From assembly GCA_020637595.1 (NCBI GenBank), contig JACKKE010000003.1, forward strand, positions 62,001 through 126,000: 64,000 bases of DNA, given 5' to 3'. The notes below the pieces were generated by a model. The model was not told the DNA's origin, did no database searches, and worked only from the letters and a program-made list of their open reading frames with translations. This document shows positions 25,068 through 33,347 of the stretch, piece after piece. Within the stretch, counting starts at the first letter, position 1. Each line of letters opens with the position of its first letter. Source of the stretch: Rhodobacter sp. (GTDB lineage: Bacteria; Pseudomonadota; Alphaproteobacteria; Rhodobacterales; Rhodobacteraceae). A program made the translations under genes and the position numbers.

Positions 25068-26357
25068 TCAGCCCCCCAATGCCGTGATCCGTTGCGTCAC
25101 CGCCGCCCGGTAGGCGCTGCGTTCGACGTAATAGGCCATGCGCGGCAGATCGACGTAGTGCATCCCGCCGGTGACGCGGGCAAAGCCCTGCGCCTTCTCG
25201 GTCTGAATGGCTTTCGCCGCCGCGCTGCCCTCGCGCAAGCCCTTGATATAGCGCGCGACCATCTCGGCCTGTTCATGGCGGCCCTGCCAGCCCAGCCCCG
25301 TCGCCTCGACCATGCCCATGACGAACAGATCGTCGCGCGCGGGGTGCAGGCAGTTCAGGAACAGATGCGGCGCCGCGCCTTGCCAGTTCAAGAGATCGCG
25401 GTCGATGAACGGGTAATGCAGCAGATAGCCGGTGGCGGCGATGACCAGATCGTAATCCGCCTGGGTGCCGTCCCTGAAATGCACGGTCCGGCCCTCGAAC
25501 CGGGCGATGTCGGGCTGGATGCGGATGTCGCCGTGGCCCGCGTGAAAGATCGCCAAGGAGTTCACCACCGGGTGGCTCTCATACAGCTTGTGATCGGGCG
25601 CGGGGAAGCCCACGCGCTGCGGATCGCCCGCGAACCAGCGCAGGATCATCCCGTCCACCCGCCGCTTCAGCCACATCGGCAGCGGCAGCCCGCCCATCGT
25701 GTCGGCGGGCTTGCCGAACACGTATTTCGGCACGAAGTGATAGCCCCGCCGCAGCGACAGATCTGCGCAGAGCCCGTGATGCACCGCATCCACTACGATG
25801 TCGCAGCCGGAATTTCCGCCGCCGATCACCAGCACCCGCTTGCCGCGCATCTGGTCGGGGTGGCGATACTGCGCCGAATGGATCAACTCGCCCGCGAACG
25901 CGCCCTCAAAGCGCGGCATGTTCGGCTCGCTCAGCGTGCCGTTGGCGATCATCACGCCGGAAAATCGCCCCTCGTGCTCCTCGCCTCCCTCGCGCCAGAC
26001 CACGCGCCAGCCCGCGTCCTGCGGCTCGCAGCGCAGCACTTCGGCGCCAAAGCGATAGTGCCGGCGCAGGTCGAACCGGTCGGCAAAGGCGTGGAAATAC
26101 TCCCGCAGGACCTTGTGCGAGGGGTAGTCCGCCACGCCCTTGTCCATCGGGAAATCCGCGAACTCGGTCTTTGTTTTCGACGAGATCAGATGCGCGCTCT
26201 CATACATGGTCGAGCGCGGGCCGGTGATGTCCCACAACCCGCCCACATCCCCGTGCAGCTCGAACCCCTGAAACGCGATCCCCTGTTCGGCCAGCACCTT
26301 GGCACAGGCGAGCCCCATCGGCCCCGCGCCAATCAGCGCAATCGGCAATTCCTGCAA
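25068..26357 (-). CDS. Flavin-containing monooxygenase
   Basis: A 429-residue class B flavoprotein monooxygenase. The FAD motif is IGAGPMGLACA near the N-terminus, the FMO fingerprint is FAGELIHSAQYR, and the NADPH motif is VIGGGNSGCD. The Tyr at the end of the fingerprint favours N/S-oxygenating FMOs over Baeyer-Villiger enzymes. The start is a TTG preceded by GAGGAGGG at ideal spacing; the longer frame upstream runs into the divergent region. It heads the operon with the BASS transporter 4 bases downstream. Confidence 0.85.
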   Translation of the reverse strand: MQELPIALIGAGPMGLACAKVLAEQGIAFQGFELHGDVGGLWDITGPRSTMYESAHLISSKTKTEFADFPMDKGVADYPSHKVLREYFHAFADRFDLRRHYRFGAEVLRCEPQDAGWRVVWREGGEEHEGRFSGVMIANGTLSEPNMPRFEGAFAGELIHSAQYRHPDQMRGKRVLVIGGGNSGCDIVVDAVHHGLCADLSLRRGYHFVPKYVFGKPADTMGGLPLPMWLKRRVDGMILRWFAGDPQRVGFPAPDHKLYESHPVVNSLAIFHAGHGDIRIQPDIARFEGRTVHFRDGTQADYDLVIAATGYLLHYPFIDRDLLNWQGAAPHLFLNCLHPARDDLFVMGMVEATGLGWQGRHEQAEMVARYIKGLREGSAAAKAIQTEKAQGFARVTGGMHYVDLPRMAYYVERSAYRAAVTQRITALGG

Positions 26358-26368
26358 AACGCCCTCCT

Positions 26369-26422
26369 CTTCATCTTGCCCCAAGACGCCCCGGACCCGC
26401 GAATGCCCCCCGAGGCACGCCC
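26369..26422. repeat. CATCTT-type repeat remnant, copy E
   Basis: CTTCATCTTGCCCCAAGACG lies in the divergent FMO/kinase gap, followed at 26403-26422 by ATGCCCCCCGAGGCACGCCC. The same tail occurs at 31894-31912 beyond another copy. The hairpin module is missing. This is the only copy not at a gene 3' end. Confidence 0.55.
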
Positions 26423-26514
26423 TCCCTGACGTGCGGCGGATCGTCGCGGCAGCTTTGCGCCCCGGGGTCGGTCTGGCAAGGGGGGACCGACCCTTTCCGC
26501 TGCGTAACAGCGAT

Positions 26515-27324
26515 ATGACAATCCGCTGGGCAAGGGTCGGGCGCTTGGGCATAGTGGCCCACCAGATGCCCGCCGATTCGCCCCTTTCCCCTGCACTCGA
26601 CGCCGCCCTGACGGCTGCGCTGGCGCTTCCTGTCCAGCGTGTCCTGGCGCTTGATGTCGAGGGCCGGCGCTATTGGCTCAAACGCCCCGAGCGCCATAAG
26701 TCCTGGATCCGCCGGCTGCAAAAGGGCGACCCGGCGCGGGCCCTGGCGGCTGACCGCGAGGGGCTGCAGGCGCTGGCCGCGCGCGACCTGCCCGCGCCGC
26801 GCATCGCCGCCGCCGGCGAGGATTTCCTGCTGATCGAGGATGCCGGCCGGCCGGTGTCGAGGATCATCCGCGACCAGAACCTGCCCGAGGCCGAGCGCCA
26901 CCGCGTCTTGATCGCCGCGGCCGAGGCGCTGGCGAAGCTCCATCGTGCCGGGGTGGTGCACGGCCGCCCCAAGATCCGCGACATCTGCTGGAACGCCGGG
27001 CGGGGCGCGACGCTGATCGACTTCGAGGCATTCCGCGACGGCGCCGCGGACGATGCCCTCGGCCGCGATGCGATGGTCTTTCTGCACTCGGTGCTGCAGG
27101 TTCGCCGCGGGCGCGATGCGTTCTATGACACCGCAGCCGCGGCCTATCGCGCGGCGGCCCCCGAACGGGCCTGGCCGGCGATGTGCCGCCGCGTCAAACG
27201 GTTCCGCTGGCTGATGCTGCCGGCCCGTCTGGCGCTGGCAGTCAAGCCAAAGGCGCCGGAGTTGCGCGGGGCCGTGATCCTGTATCGGATATTGTTTGCG
27301 TCCGGCAACGACGCCGGACCGTGA
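26515..27324 (+). CDS. Protein-kinase-fold protein (RIO/Kdo-kinase-like)
   Basis: A 269-residue protein with a minimal kinase fold. YWLKRPERHKSW supplies the ATP-binding Lys, FLLIEDAG the hinge, VVHGRPKIRDICW a catalytic-loop-like motif with His and Asp, and LIDFEAFR a DFG-like metal-binding motif (DFE). The pattern resembles BUD32/RIO or lipopolysaccharide core kinases. The phosphorylated target is unknown. The first ATG has only a weak ribosome site; a later ATG at 26566 is also possible. It converges with the ArsR-type regulator. Confidence 0.7.
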   Translation: MTIRWARVGRLGIVAHQMPADSPLSPALDAALTAALALPVQRVLALDVEGRRYWLKRPERHKSWIRRLQKGDPARALAADREGLQALAARDLPAPRIAAAGEDFLLIEDAGRPVSRIIRDQNLPEAERHRVLIAAAEALAKLHRAGVVHGRPKIRDICWNAGRGATLIDFEAFRDGAADDALGRDAMVFLHSVLQVRRGRDAFYDTAAAAYRAAAPERAWPAMCRRVKRFRWLMLPARLALAVKPKAPELRGAVILYRILFASGNDAGP

Positions 27325-27339
27325 CCGGGTGCCCGGCGG

Positions 27340-27765
27340 TCAGCCCGCCGCGACCTCGGTCCCGTCGTGGTGGTCCAATGGCTGGCCGCAGAACATGTCA
27401 TACATCAAGCCGATGGTGCGGGCCGCGCGAGCATCGCCGAGCGAGTAATAAATCGTCTTGCCCTCGCGCCGGCAGGTGACCAGCCCTTCCAGCCTGAGTC
27501 GCGCCAGCTGCTGGCTGACCGCCGCCTGGCGCGAGCCCAGAAGCTGCTCCAACTCGGTCACCGACTTCTCGCCCGAAGAAAGATAGCACAGGATCAGCAG
27601 GCGCCCTTCATGGGCCAGCGCCTTGAGAAAGGTCGCAGCCGCCTGGGCCTGTTCGACCATCTCGTCGATCGGACGCAGGGCGCAATCCCCCCCCATCGCG
27701 GAATACGCATCCACGTCGGTTTCGGGAGTGTTCGGATCAGGCGCCACCTTTGCCGGCATGGACAT
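27340..27765 (-). CDS. ArsR-family regulator of the SqrR/BigR sulfide-sensing type
   Basis: A 141-residue winged-helix repressor. The helix-turn-helix is VTELEQLLGSRQAAVSQQLARLRLEGLVTCRREG and the wing is KTIYYSL. Cys28, Cys60 (LILCYLSSGE) and Cys126 (YDMFCG) have spacings of 32 and 66 residues, the same as Cys9-Cys41-Cys107 of R. capsulatus SqrR. In SqrR and BigR the last two form a tetrasulfide with reactive sulfur and release DNA. So a reactive-sulfur-responsive repressor is likely. No sqr gene is adjacent. A start 9 codons earlier (27792) is possible. Confidence 0.78.
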   Translation of the reverse strand: MSMPAKVAPDPNTPETDVDAYSAMGGDCALRPIDEMVEQAQAAATFLKALAHEGRLLILCYLSSGEKSVTELEQLLGSRQAAVSQQLARLRLEGLVTCRREGKTIYYSLGDARAARTIGLMYDMFCGQPLDHHDGTEVAAG

Positions 27766-27840
27766 GGACTGCTCCACCAGAAATGCACGCATCGCAATGT
27801 ATCCTGTAAAGATAGGGCAGCGCGTGCGTCAGGGCAAGTC

Positions 27841-27877
27841 AAAGCGAAAAGGGCGCGCATCGGTGTGATGCGCGCCC
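27841..27877 (-). terminator. Terminator of rpsF-rpsR-rplI
   Basis: An 11-bp perfect stem (GGGCGCGCATC with GATGCGCGCCC) with a 5-base loop is followed on the minus strand by TTTTCGCTTT, 37 bases past the rplI stop. Confidence 0.85.
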
Positions 27878-27913
27878 CGGGGTTCGTATCCCTGGCCGAA
27901 ACGACCAGCGTGA

Positions 27914-28495
27914 TCAGAACTCGCCTTCGTCCTCGGCCGAGGCAGCGCCGATCTCGTCGAGTTGGCTCTGGATATCGGCTTCGGCTTCGGCCTCGGCTTC
28001 GGCAGCCAGTTCCTGGATCGACTTGCCCGACGCCTGCAGTTCGGCTTCTTCGGCCGAACGGGCGACGTTGACGGTGATCGTCGCCGACACCTCGGGGTGC
28101 AGGACGACGGTCAGCGCGTGCAGACCCAGCGACTTGATCGGGGCGCTCAGCACCGCCTGGCGGCGGTCGATCGAGAAGCCCTCGGCGGTGACGACCTCGG
28201 CGATGTCACGCGGGGTGACCGAACCGTAGAGGGCGCCGGTATCCGAAGCCGAGCGGATCACGACATAGCTGGTGCCGTCGAGCTTGCCGGCCAGATCCTG
28301 GGCTTCCTGGCGGGTTTCCAGGTTGCGGGCTTCCAGCTGGGCCTTCTGGGCCTCGAAAGAGGCCTTGTTGGCGTCGGTGGCGCGCAGGGCCTTGCCTTGC
28401 GGCAGCAGGAAGTTGCGGGCGAAACCGTCGCGAACCTTCACAACGTCGCCCATCTGGCCCAGCTTGGCCACGCGTTCGAGCAGAATCACTTGCAT
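27914..28495 (-). CDS. rplI: 50S ribosomal protein L9
   Basis: A 193-residue L9. The N-terminal rRNA-binding domain has MQVILLERVAKLGQMGDVVKVRDGFARNFLLPQGKALRAT, a connecting helix follows, then the C-terminal domain (LYGSVTPRDIAEVV, SIDRRQAVL). An acidic extension of about 35 residues (LAAEAEAEAEADIQSQLDEI and a Glu-rich end) goes beyond the E. coli length, as in other Rhodobacterales. It is last in the rpsF-rpsR-rplI operon. Confidence 0.97.
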   Translation of the reverse strand: MQVILLERVAKLGQMGDVVKVRDGFARNFLLPQGKALRATDANKASFEAQKAQLEARNLETRQEAQDLAGKLDGTSYVVIRSASDTGALYGSVTPRDIAEVVTAEGFSIDRRQAVLSAPIKSLGLHALTVVLHPEVSATITVNVARSAEEAELQASGKSIQELAAEAEAEAEADIQSQLDEIGAASAEDEGEF

Positions 28496-28505
28496 CGCTT
28501 GGTCC

Positions 28506-28733
28506 TCACTTCACGGCATAGGGCAGCAGCGCCAGGAAGCGGGCGCGCTTGATGGCGCGGGCCAGCTCACGCTGCTTCTTGGCCGAAACGGCGGTGATGC
28601 GGGCCGGGACGATCTTGCCGCGCTCAGAGATGTAGCGCTGCAGCAGACGGGTGTCCTTGTAGTCGATCGCGGGCGCGTTCTCGCCCGAGAACGGGCAGAC
28701 CTTGCGGCGGCGGAAAAACGGTTTGGTAGCCAT
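28506..28733 (-). CDS. rpsR: 30S ribosomal protein S18
   Basis: A 75-residue S18 with FFRRRKVCPFSGENAPAIDYKDTRLL and the basic C-terminal motif RITAVSAKKQRELARAIKRAR. It dimerises with S6 on the 30S platform. It lies 10 bases before rplI and 26 bases after rpsF. Confidence 0.97.
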   Translation of the reverse strand: MATKPFFRRRKVCPFSGENAPAIDYKDTRLLQRYISERGKIVPARITAVSAKKQRELARAIKRARFLALLPYAVK

Positions 28734-28759
28734 GATTTCTGTCTCCTTGAAGGCCAGGC

Positions 28760-29131
28760 TCAGCGACGCGGGCCGCGGTCGCCGCGGTCGCCACGCTCGC
28801 CGCGCTCGTCACGCTTCTGCATCTGCACCGTGGGGCCGTCTTCGTGCGCTTCGACCTTGACCGACAGCACGCGCATCACGTCGTCATGCAGACGTGCCAG
28901 GCGCTCCATCTCCTGCACGGCCGCCGACGGGGCGTCGGTGCGCAGATACATGTAGTGGCCCTTGCGGTTCTTGTTGATCTTGTAGGCCATCGTCTTGACA
29001 CCCCAGTATTCGGTGCCGACGACACTGCCGCCATTGTCGGAAATCACGGCCGTGAAGTGCTCGATCAGCCCTTCGGCCTGCGCGTTGGACAGATCCTGAC
29101 GCGCAATCATGACATGCTCATACAGAGGCAT
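28760..29131 (-). CDS. rpsF: 30S ribosomal protein S6
   Basis: A 123-residue S6 (MPLYEHVMIARQDLSNAQAE, then YWGVKTMAYKINKNRKGHYM) with a low-complexity basic C-terminal tail of RGDRGDRGPRR type. It is the first gene of the operon. The 287-base divergent gap to the cfa-like gene holds its promoter; I could not recognise a defined S6:S18 autoregulatory leader by eye. Confidence 0.96.
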   Translation of the reverse strand: MPLYEHVMIARQDLSNAQAEGLIEHFTAVISDNGGSVVGTEYWGVKTMAYKINKNRKGHYMYLRTDAPSAAVQEMERLARLHDDVMRVLSVKVEAHEDGPTVQMQKRDERGERGDRGDRGPRR

Positions 29132-29418
29132 GCGGTCTCCAGTTCTTTTCAGGGCGCATTTCACAAGGCGGGCGTTACGCCCCGCCGCGCCCGCCCACGA
29201 GAGACTGCGCCGGATTCGTGGGATGCGGCGGGATGGGGCCTTATAGCGGGATTGAAGGGACGCGCAAGGGCCGCGGCCGCCCCTTTCCCACGCCCCAACC
29301 GGCAAATTCCGCGATTTCCCGTGCAAAATCGCCGTGTTCGCTGCCGTTGATCCCTGAAAAATGACTCGCTAGTGTGACACCGTCAACCAGAGACCGCTTT
29401 CGGATTGTGGGGTCCGCC

Positions 29419-30621
29419 ATGTGGAATCGCCTGTTCGACCGCTTTTTGAGGCACCTGATACGCCTGGGAAGCCTGACTGTAACCATGCCCGACGGCACCA
29501 CCCGCCGTTACGGGCCCGGCGGCGAGGGCCCACCCGCCATCGCCATCGCCCTGACCGGGGACGACACCGTGCAGCGGCTGGTCCGCGATCCGCACCTTGC
29601 GCTGGGTGAGGCCTATATGGACGGCCACCTGACGATCGAGGGCGACGATCTGCACGGGTTCCTCGAACTGGTGCTGCGCAACCTCGACACCGGCGACGAC
29701 GGCGCCTTCAGCGCCGTGCAACGCGGGCTGCGCAAGCTGATGCGGGGGATCACCCAGAAGAACCCGGCGCGGCGGTCGAAATCGAATGTGGCCCATCACT
29801 ACGACCTGTCGGCAGCCCTCTACGATCTCTTCCTCGACGCGGATCGGCAGTATTCCTGCGCCTATTTCAAGTCACCCGAGGACACGCTCGAACAGGCACA
29901 GGCGCAAAAGAAGGCCCATATCGCGGGCAAGCTGTGCCTGAAGCCGGGGATGAAGGTGCTCGACATCGGCTGCGGCTGGGGTGGCATGGGCCTGACGCTG
30001 GCGCGCGACTATGGCGCCGAGGTGCTGGGCGTCACCCTCTCCGAGGAACAGCTGAAGATCGCCCGCGCCCGCGCCGAGGCCGCGGGACTGGCCGACAGGG
30101 TCCGGTTCGAGCTGACCGACTACCGCGCGGTCACCGGCCAGTTCGACCGGATCGTCTCGGTCGGTATGTTCGAGCATGTCGGCGCACCGCAGTTCCGCAC
30201 CTATTTCAACACCGTGCGCCGCCTGCTGAGCCCCGACGGCGTCGCCCTGATCCACACCATCGGCCGGGTCTCGCCCCCCGGCACCACCAATCCCTGGATG
30301 GTCAAATACATCTTTCCGGGCGGCTATATTCCCGCCCTGTCCGAGGTGATGGCCGCCGTCGAACAGGAACGCCTCTATCCCACCGATATCGAGGTCTGGC
30401 GGCTGCACTACGCGATGACCCTGCGGCACTGGCACGACCGGTTCATGGCGCATCGCGATGCCGCGGCGGCGCTATACGACGAACGCTTTGTCCGGATGTG
30501 GAAATTCTACCTTGCGGCGTCCGAGCAGACCTTCCGCCACTGGGGCAATTGCGTGTTCCAGCTGCAACTGGCCCGCGACCAGCGCGCGGTGCCGTTGACC
30601 CGCGACTACCTCTATCCCTAA
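29419..30621 (+). CDS. Cyclopropane-fatty-acyl-phospholipid synthase family protein
   Basis: A 400-residue SAM-dependent methyltransferase of the CFA synthase family. The N-terminal lipid-binding domain (residues 1-110) is followed by the SNVAHHYDLSAALYDLFLD entry motif, the SAM motif KVLDIGCGWGGMGL near residue 176, YSCAYF, and active-site-region HTIGR. It adds a methylene bridge to unsaturated acyl chains of membrane phospholipids; some relatives make other methylated lipids, so the exact product is uncertain. Divergent from rpsF. Confidence 0.9.
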   Translation: MWNRLFDRFLRHLIRLGSLTVTMPDGTTRRYGPGGEGPPAIAIALTGDDTVQRLVRDPHLALGEAYMDGHLTIEGDDLHGFLELVLRNLDTGDDGAFSAVQRGLRKLMRGITQKNPARRSKSNVAHHYDLSAALYDLFLDADRQYSCAYFKSPEDTLEQAQAQKKAHIAGKLCLKPGMKVLDIGCGWGGMGLTLARDYGAEVLGVTLSEEQLKIARARAEAAGLADRVRFELTDYRAVTGQFDRIVSVGMFEHVGAPQFRTYFNTVRRLLSPDGVALIHTIGRVSPPGTTNPWMVKYIFPGGYIPALSEVMAAVEQERLYPTDIEVWRLHYAMTLRHWHDRFMAHRDAAAALYDERFVRMWKFYLAASEQTFRHWGNCVFQLQLARDQRAVPLTRDYLYP

Positions 30622-30703
30622 GCCCGGCCCTGCCGCGATTTGCCGTTTGACGCCGCGCAAAACCGGGTTAGGAACGCGCCAACGACATTGTCAGGAGGCC
30701 CCC

Positions 30704-31633
30704 GTGACCCGCGCATTTGTATTCCCCGGCCAAGGCGCCCAGACCATCGGCATGGGCCGCGACCTGGCCGAGGCCTATCCGGCGGCCAAAGCCGTGTTCG
30801 ACGAGGTCGATGCGGCGCTTGGCGAAAAGCTGTCGGCGCTGATCTGGGAGGGCGACATCGCCGAACTGACCCTGACCGCCAACGCGCAACCGGCGCTGAT
30901 GGCGACCTCGCTGGCCGCGATGCGCGCGCTTGAGGCCGAGGGCTTCGGGATCGGCGACGCGGCCTTTGTCGCGGGCCACTCGCTGGGCGAATATTCCGCC
31001 CTCGCGGCCGCCGGCGCGTTGAGCGTCTCGGACACCGCGCGCCTGCTGCGCACCCGCGGCCAGGCGATGCAATCAGCGGTGCCGGTCGGCGTCGGCGCGA
31101 TGGCGGCGCTTCTGGGTCTCGACTTCGCCACCGCGGCCGAGGTCGCGGCCGAGGCAGCCCAGGGTGAGGTCTGTCAGGCGGCGAACGACAACGACCCGGC
31201 GCAGGTCGTGGTCTCGGGGCACAAGGCAGCCGTGGAACGCGCGGTCGAGCTGGCCAAGACCCGCGGCGCGAAACGCGCGCTGATGCTGCCGGTCTCGGCG
31301 CCGTTCCACTGCGCACTGATGCAGCCCGCCGCAGACGCGATGGCCGAGGCCCTCGCCGGCGTGACCATCGCCACGCCAGCGGTGCCGGTCGTGGCCAACG
31401 TCCGCGCCGAAGCGGTCAGCGACCCCGAAACGCTCCGCGCGCTGCTGGTCGAACAGGTCACCGGCTCGGTCCGCTGGCGGGAATCGATCGGCTGGATGAC
31501 CGCACAGGGCGTCACCGGATTCTGGGAAATCGGCGCCGGCAAGGCGCTGTCGGGGATGATCAAGCGCATCGCCCGCGAGGCCGAAACCCGCGCGATCGGC
31601 ACCCCGGCGGATATCGCCACGCTGAAAGGCTGA
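30704..31633 (+). CDS. fabD: Malonyl CoA-acyl carrier protein transacylase
   Basis: A 309-residue FabD, loading malonate from CoA onto ACP. It starts with GTG behind a strong CAGGAGG. FPGQGAQTIGMG begins the fold, the catalytic Ser93 is in GHSLGEYSAL, Arg118 lies in LLRTRG, and His202 is in SAPFHCALM. fabG, acpP and fabF, which often follow, are not next; a large repeat region and an MFS gene follow instead. Confidence 0.95.
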   Translation: MTRAFVFPGQGAQTIGMGRDLAEAYPAAKAVFDEVDAALGEKLSALIWEGDIAELTLTANAQPALMATSLAAMRALEAEGFGIGDAAFVAGHSLGEYSALAAAGALSVSDTARLLRTRGQAMQSAVPVGVGAMAALLGLDFATAAEVAAEAAQGEVCQAANDNDPAQVVVSGHKAAVERAVELAKTRGAKRALMLPVSAPFHCALMQPAADAMAEALAGVTIATPAVPVVANVRAEAVSDPETLRALLVEQVTGSVRWRESIGWMTAQGVTGFWEIGAGKALSGMIKRIAREAETRAIGTPADIATLKG

Positions 31634-31655
31634 CAAAGCACGACCGGGGCGCTCC

Positions 31656-31783
31656 CGCACTCTGTCGCGGATCAAAGATCCGCTCCGCCGTTTGGGCCGG
31701 GCTCGCTACGCGAGCCTGAAGAAAGGGGGCTTTGCCCCCTCGCCCTGCGGGCTCACCCCCAGGATATTTGAGACGCAAAGATG
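31656..31783. repeat. CATCTT-type repeat, type 2, copy 2 (reverse)
   Basis: Reading from fabD: CTCTGTCGCGGATCAAAGAT, a GGCTCGC-TAC-GCGAGCC hairpin, an AGGGGGC-TTT-GCCCCCT hairpin (31724-31740), then AGGATATTTGAGACGCAAAG. It is the reverse complement of the element at 2113-2255. The hairpins lie on the fabD side and may terminate it. Confidence 0.88.
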
Positions 31784-31797
31784 AAGCGATGTTGGCC

Positions 31798-31912
31798 CAT
31801 CTTTGCGTCTTAAATATCCTCGGGGGATCCAAGGGGGTGGAAAACCCCCTTGGCGGGGTGCGGGGCTGGCCCCGCGCGGGCCGAGGGGGCTCGATGCCCC
31901 CGAGGCACGCCC
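31798..31912. repeat. CATCTT-type repeat, type 2, copy 3 (forward)
   Basis: CATCTTTGCGTCTTAAATAT faces copy 2 as an inverted repeat (arms about 27 bases, 14-base spacer). It is followed by an AAGGGGGT-GGAAA-ACCCCCTT hairpin at 31831-31851 and a tail module ATGCCCCCGAGGCACGCCC at 31894-31912. Confidence 0.8.
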
Positions 31913-31939
31913 CCACCAGGGCGCGACATTTCTTCGCCT

Positions 31940-31953
31940 GTGAATGAATTCAC
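31940..31953. promoter_or_regulatory. Inverted repeat upstream of the MFS gene
   Basis: GTGAAT-GA-ATTCAC lies 36 bases before the MFS start codon, in a plausible operator position. No regulator is encoded next to it. Confidence 0.35.
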
Positions 31954-31988
31954 TTCCCTTCGCAGCGGCGGCGGGTTAGGCCGGCGAC

Positions 31989-33206
31989 ATGACAACGCTC
32001 GTTCAAGACACCGATGCGCGCGCCAAGCGCAATGTGATGGTTCTGGTTGCCGCCCAGGCTCTGCTGGGGGCGCAGATGCCGATGATCTTTACCGTCGCGG
32101 GGCTGGCCGGCCAATCGCTGGCGCCGAACCCCTGCTGGGCGACGTTGCCGGTGTCGATGGCGGTTCTGGGGTCGATGCTGTCGGCGACGCCGATGTCGGC
32201 CTTCATGCAGCGCCACGGGCGCCGGGCCGGCTTTGTGCTGGGCACCGTCGCGGGCGGCACCGGGGCAGCGATCGGCGCGGTGGGTCTGCTGAATGCCTCG
32301 TTCCTGCTGTTCCTGATCGGCTCGCTGTTCACCGGCATCTACATGTCGGCGCAAGGCTTCTATCGCTTTGCCGCAACCGACACTGCCTCGGACGCCTTCA
32401 AGCCCAAAGCGATCAGCTATGTGATGGCCGGGGGGCTGTTGTCGGCGATCATCGGTCCGCAGCTGGTCAAGGTCACCGCAGACCTGATGGTTGTGCCCTT
32501 TCTGGGCACCTATCTGGGGGTGATCACGATCAACCTGGTGGGCATGACGCTGTTCGCCCTGCTGCAGATCCCGCGCCCGCAGCCAATCAATCGTCATGCC
32601 CCGATCGAGGGCCGCAGCCGCAGCCAGCTGCTGCGCGAGCCGGTGATCGTCGTGGCGATCATCTGCGCCACCGTCAGCTATGCGTTGATGAACCTGGTGA
32701 TGACCTCGACGCCGCTGGCGGTCGTCGGCTGCGGGTTCGAGACCGGGATGGCGGCCAATATCGTCTCGGCCCACGTCCTGGCAATGTATGCGCCCTCGTT
32801 CTTTACCGGCCATCTGATCGCCCGGTTCGGCGTCGAGAAGATCGTCGCGCTGGGTCTGCTGATCCTCGCTGGCGCGGGGGCGGTGGCGATGACGGGCGTC
32901 GAGCTGGAGCACTTCTTCATCGCCCTGGTTCTGCTGGGGATCGGCTGGAACTTTGGCTTCATCGGCGGCACGACGATGCTGGCGCGCTCGCACACCGCGG
33001 CCGAGCGCGGGCGCATCCAGGGCATCAATGACATGATCGTGTTCGGCGGCGTGACGATGGCCTCGCTCAGTTCGGGGCAGCTGATGAACTGCTCGGGGTC
33101 GGACGTGCAGACCGGGTGGCAGCTGGTCAACCTGGCGATGGTTCCGTTCCTGGTGCTGGCAGGGGGCGCGCTGATCTGGCTGTCGATGCGCCCCGAAGAG
33201 GCCTGA
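31989..33206 (+). CDS. MFS transporter
   Basis: A 405-residue major facilitator with 12 predicted helices. The inter-helix 2-3 loop MQRHGRRAGFVLG matches the MFS signature, and helix 4 carries YMSAQGFYRFAATD. An Arg/Gln-rich central loop (RSRSQLLREP) separates the two halves. It belongs to the YnfM/drug-resistance-like set of inner-membrane exporters; the substrate cannot be told. It stands alone downstream of the repeat region. Confidence 0.88.
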   Translation: MTTLVQDTDARAKRNVMVLVAAQALLGAQMPMIFTVAGLAGQSLAPNPCWATLPVSMAVLGSMLSATPMSAFMQRHGRRAGFVLGTVAGGTGAAIGAVGLLNASFLLFLIGSLFTGIYMSAQGFYRFAATDTASDAFKPKAISYVMAGGLLSAIIGPQLVKVTADLMVVPFLGTYLGVITINLVGMTLFALLQIPRPQPINRHAPIEGRSRSQLLREPVIVVAIICATVSYALMNLVMTSTPLAVVGCGFETGMAANIVSAHVLAMYAPSFFTGHLIARFGVEKIVALGLLILAGAGAVAMTGVELEHFFIALVLLGIGWNFGFIGGTTMLARSHTAAERGRIQGINDMIVFGGVTMASLSSGQLMNCSGSDVQTGWQLVNLAMVPFLVLAGGALIWLSMRPEEA

Positions 33207-33312
33207 GCGTCCCGCGAACGCCCGGCAAATCGGCTGCTTGCCCGAAAAAGCGCCGGGGATCATGGGCTTGGCTGGCCCCCCTGGTGCCACCTCGCAAACA
33301 CGTGATTTTCTG

Positions 33313-33341
33313 TTGACGCCCGCTTTTTTTCTGCCTAGCGT
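33313..33341 (+). promoter_or_regulatory. Putative promoter of a small RNA
   Basis: TTGACG (33313-33318) and TAGCGT (33336-33341) are separated by 17 bases, an alphaproteobacterial housekeeping-type arrangement. Transcription would begin near 33348. Confidence 0.5.
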
Positions 33342-33347
33342 CGGCTC

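Larger units (their letters stand above)
31634..31988. other. 355-base gap with two inverted CATCTT-type repeats
   Basis: No gene is seen in this gap between fabD and the MFS gene. It is filled by a nearly complete type 2 repeat in reverse (31656-31783), a second half copy in forward orientation (31798-31851) and a tail module shared with 26403-26422. A small inverted repeat follows near 31940. Confidence 0.85.
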
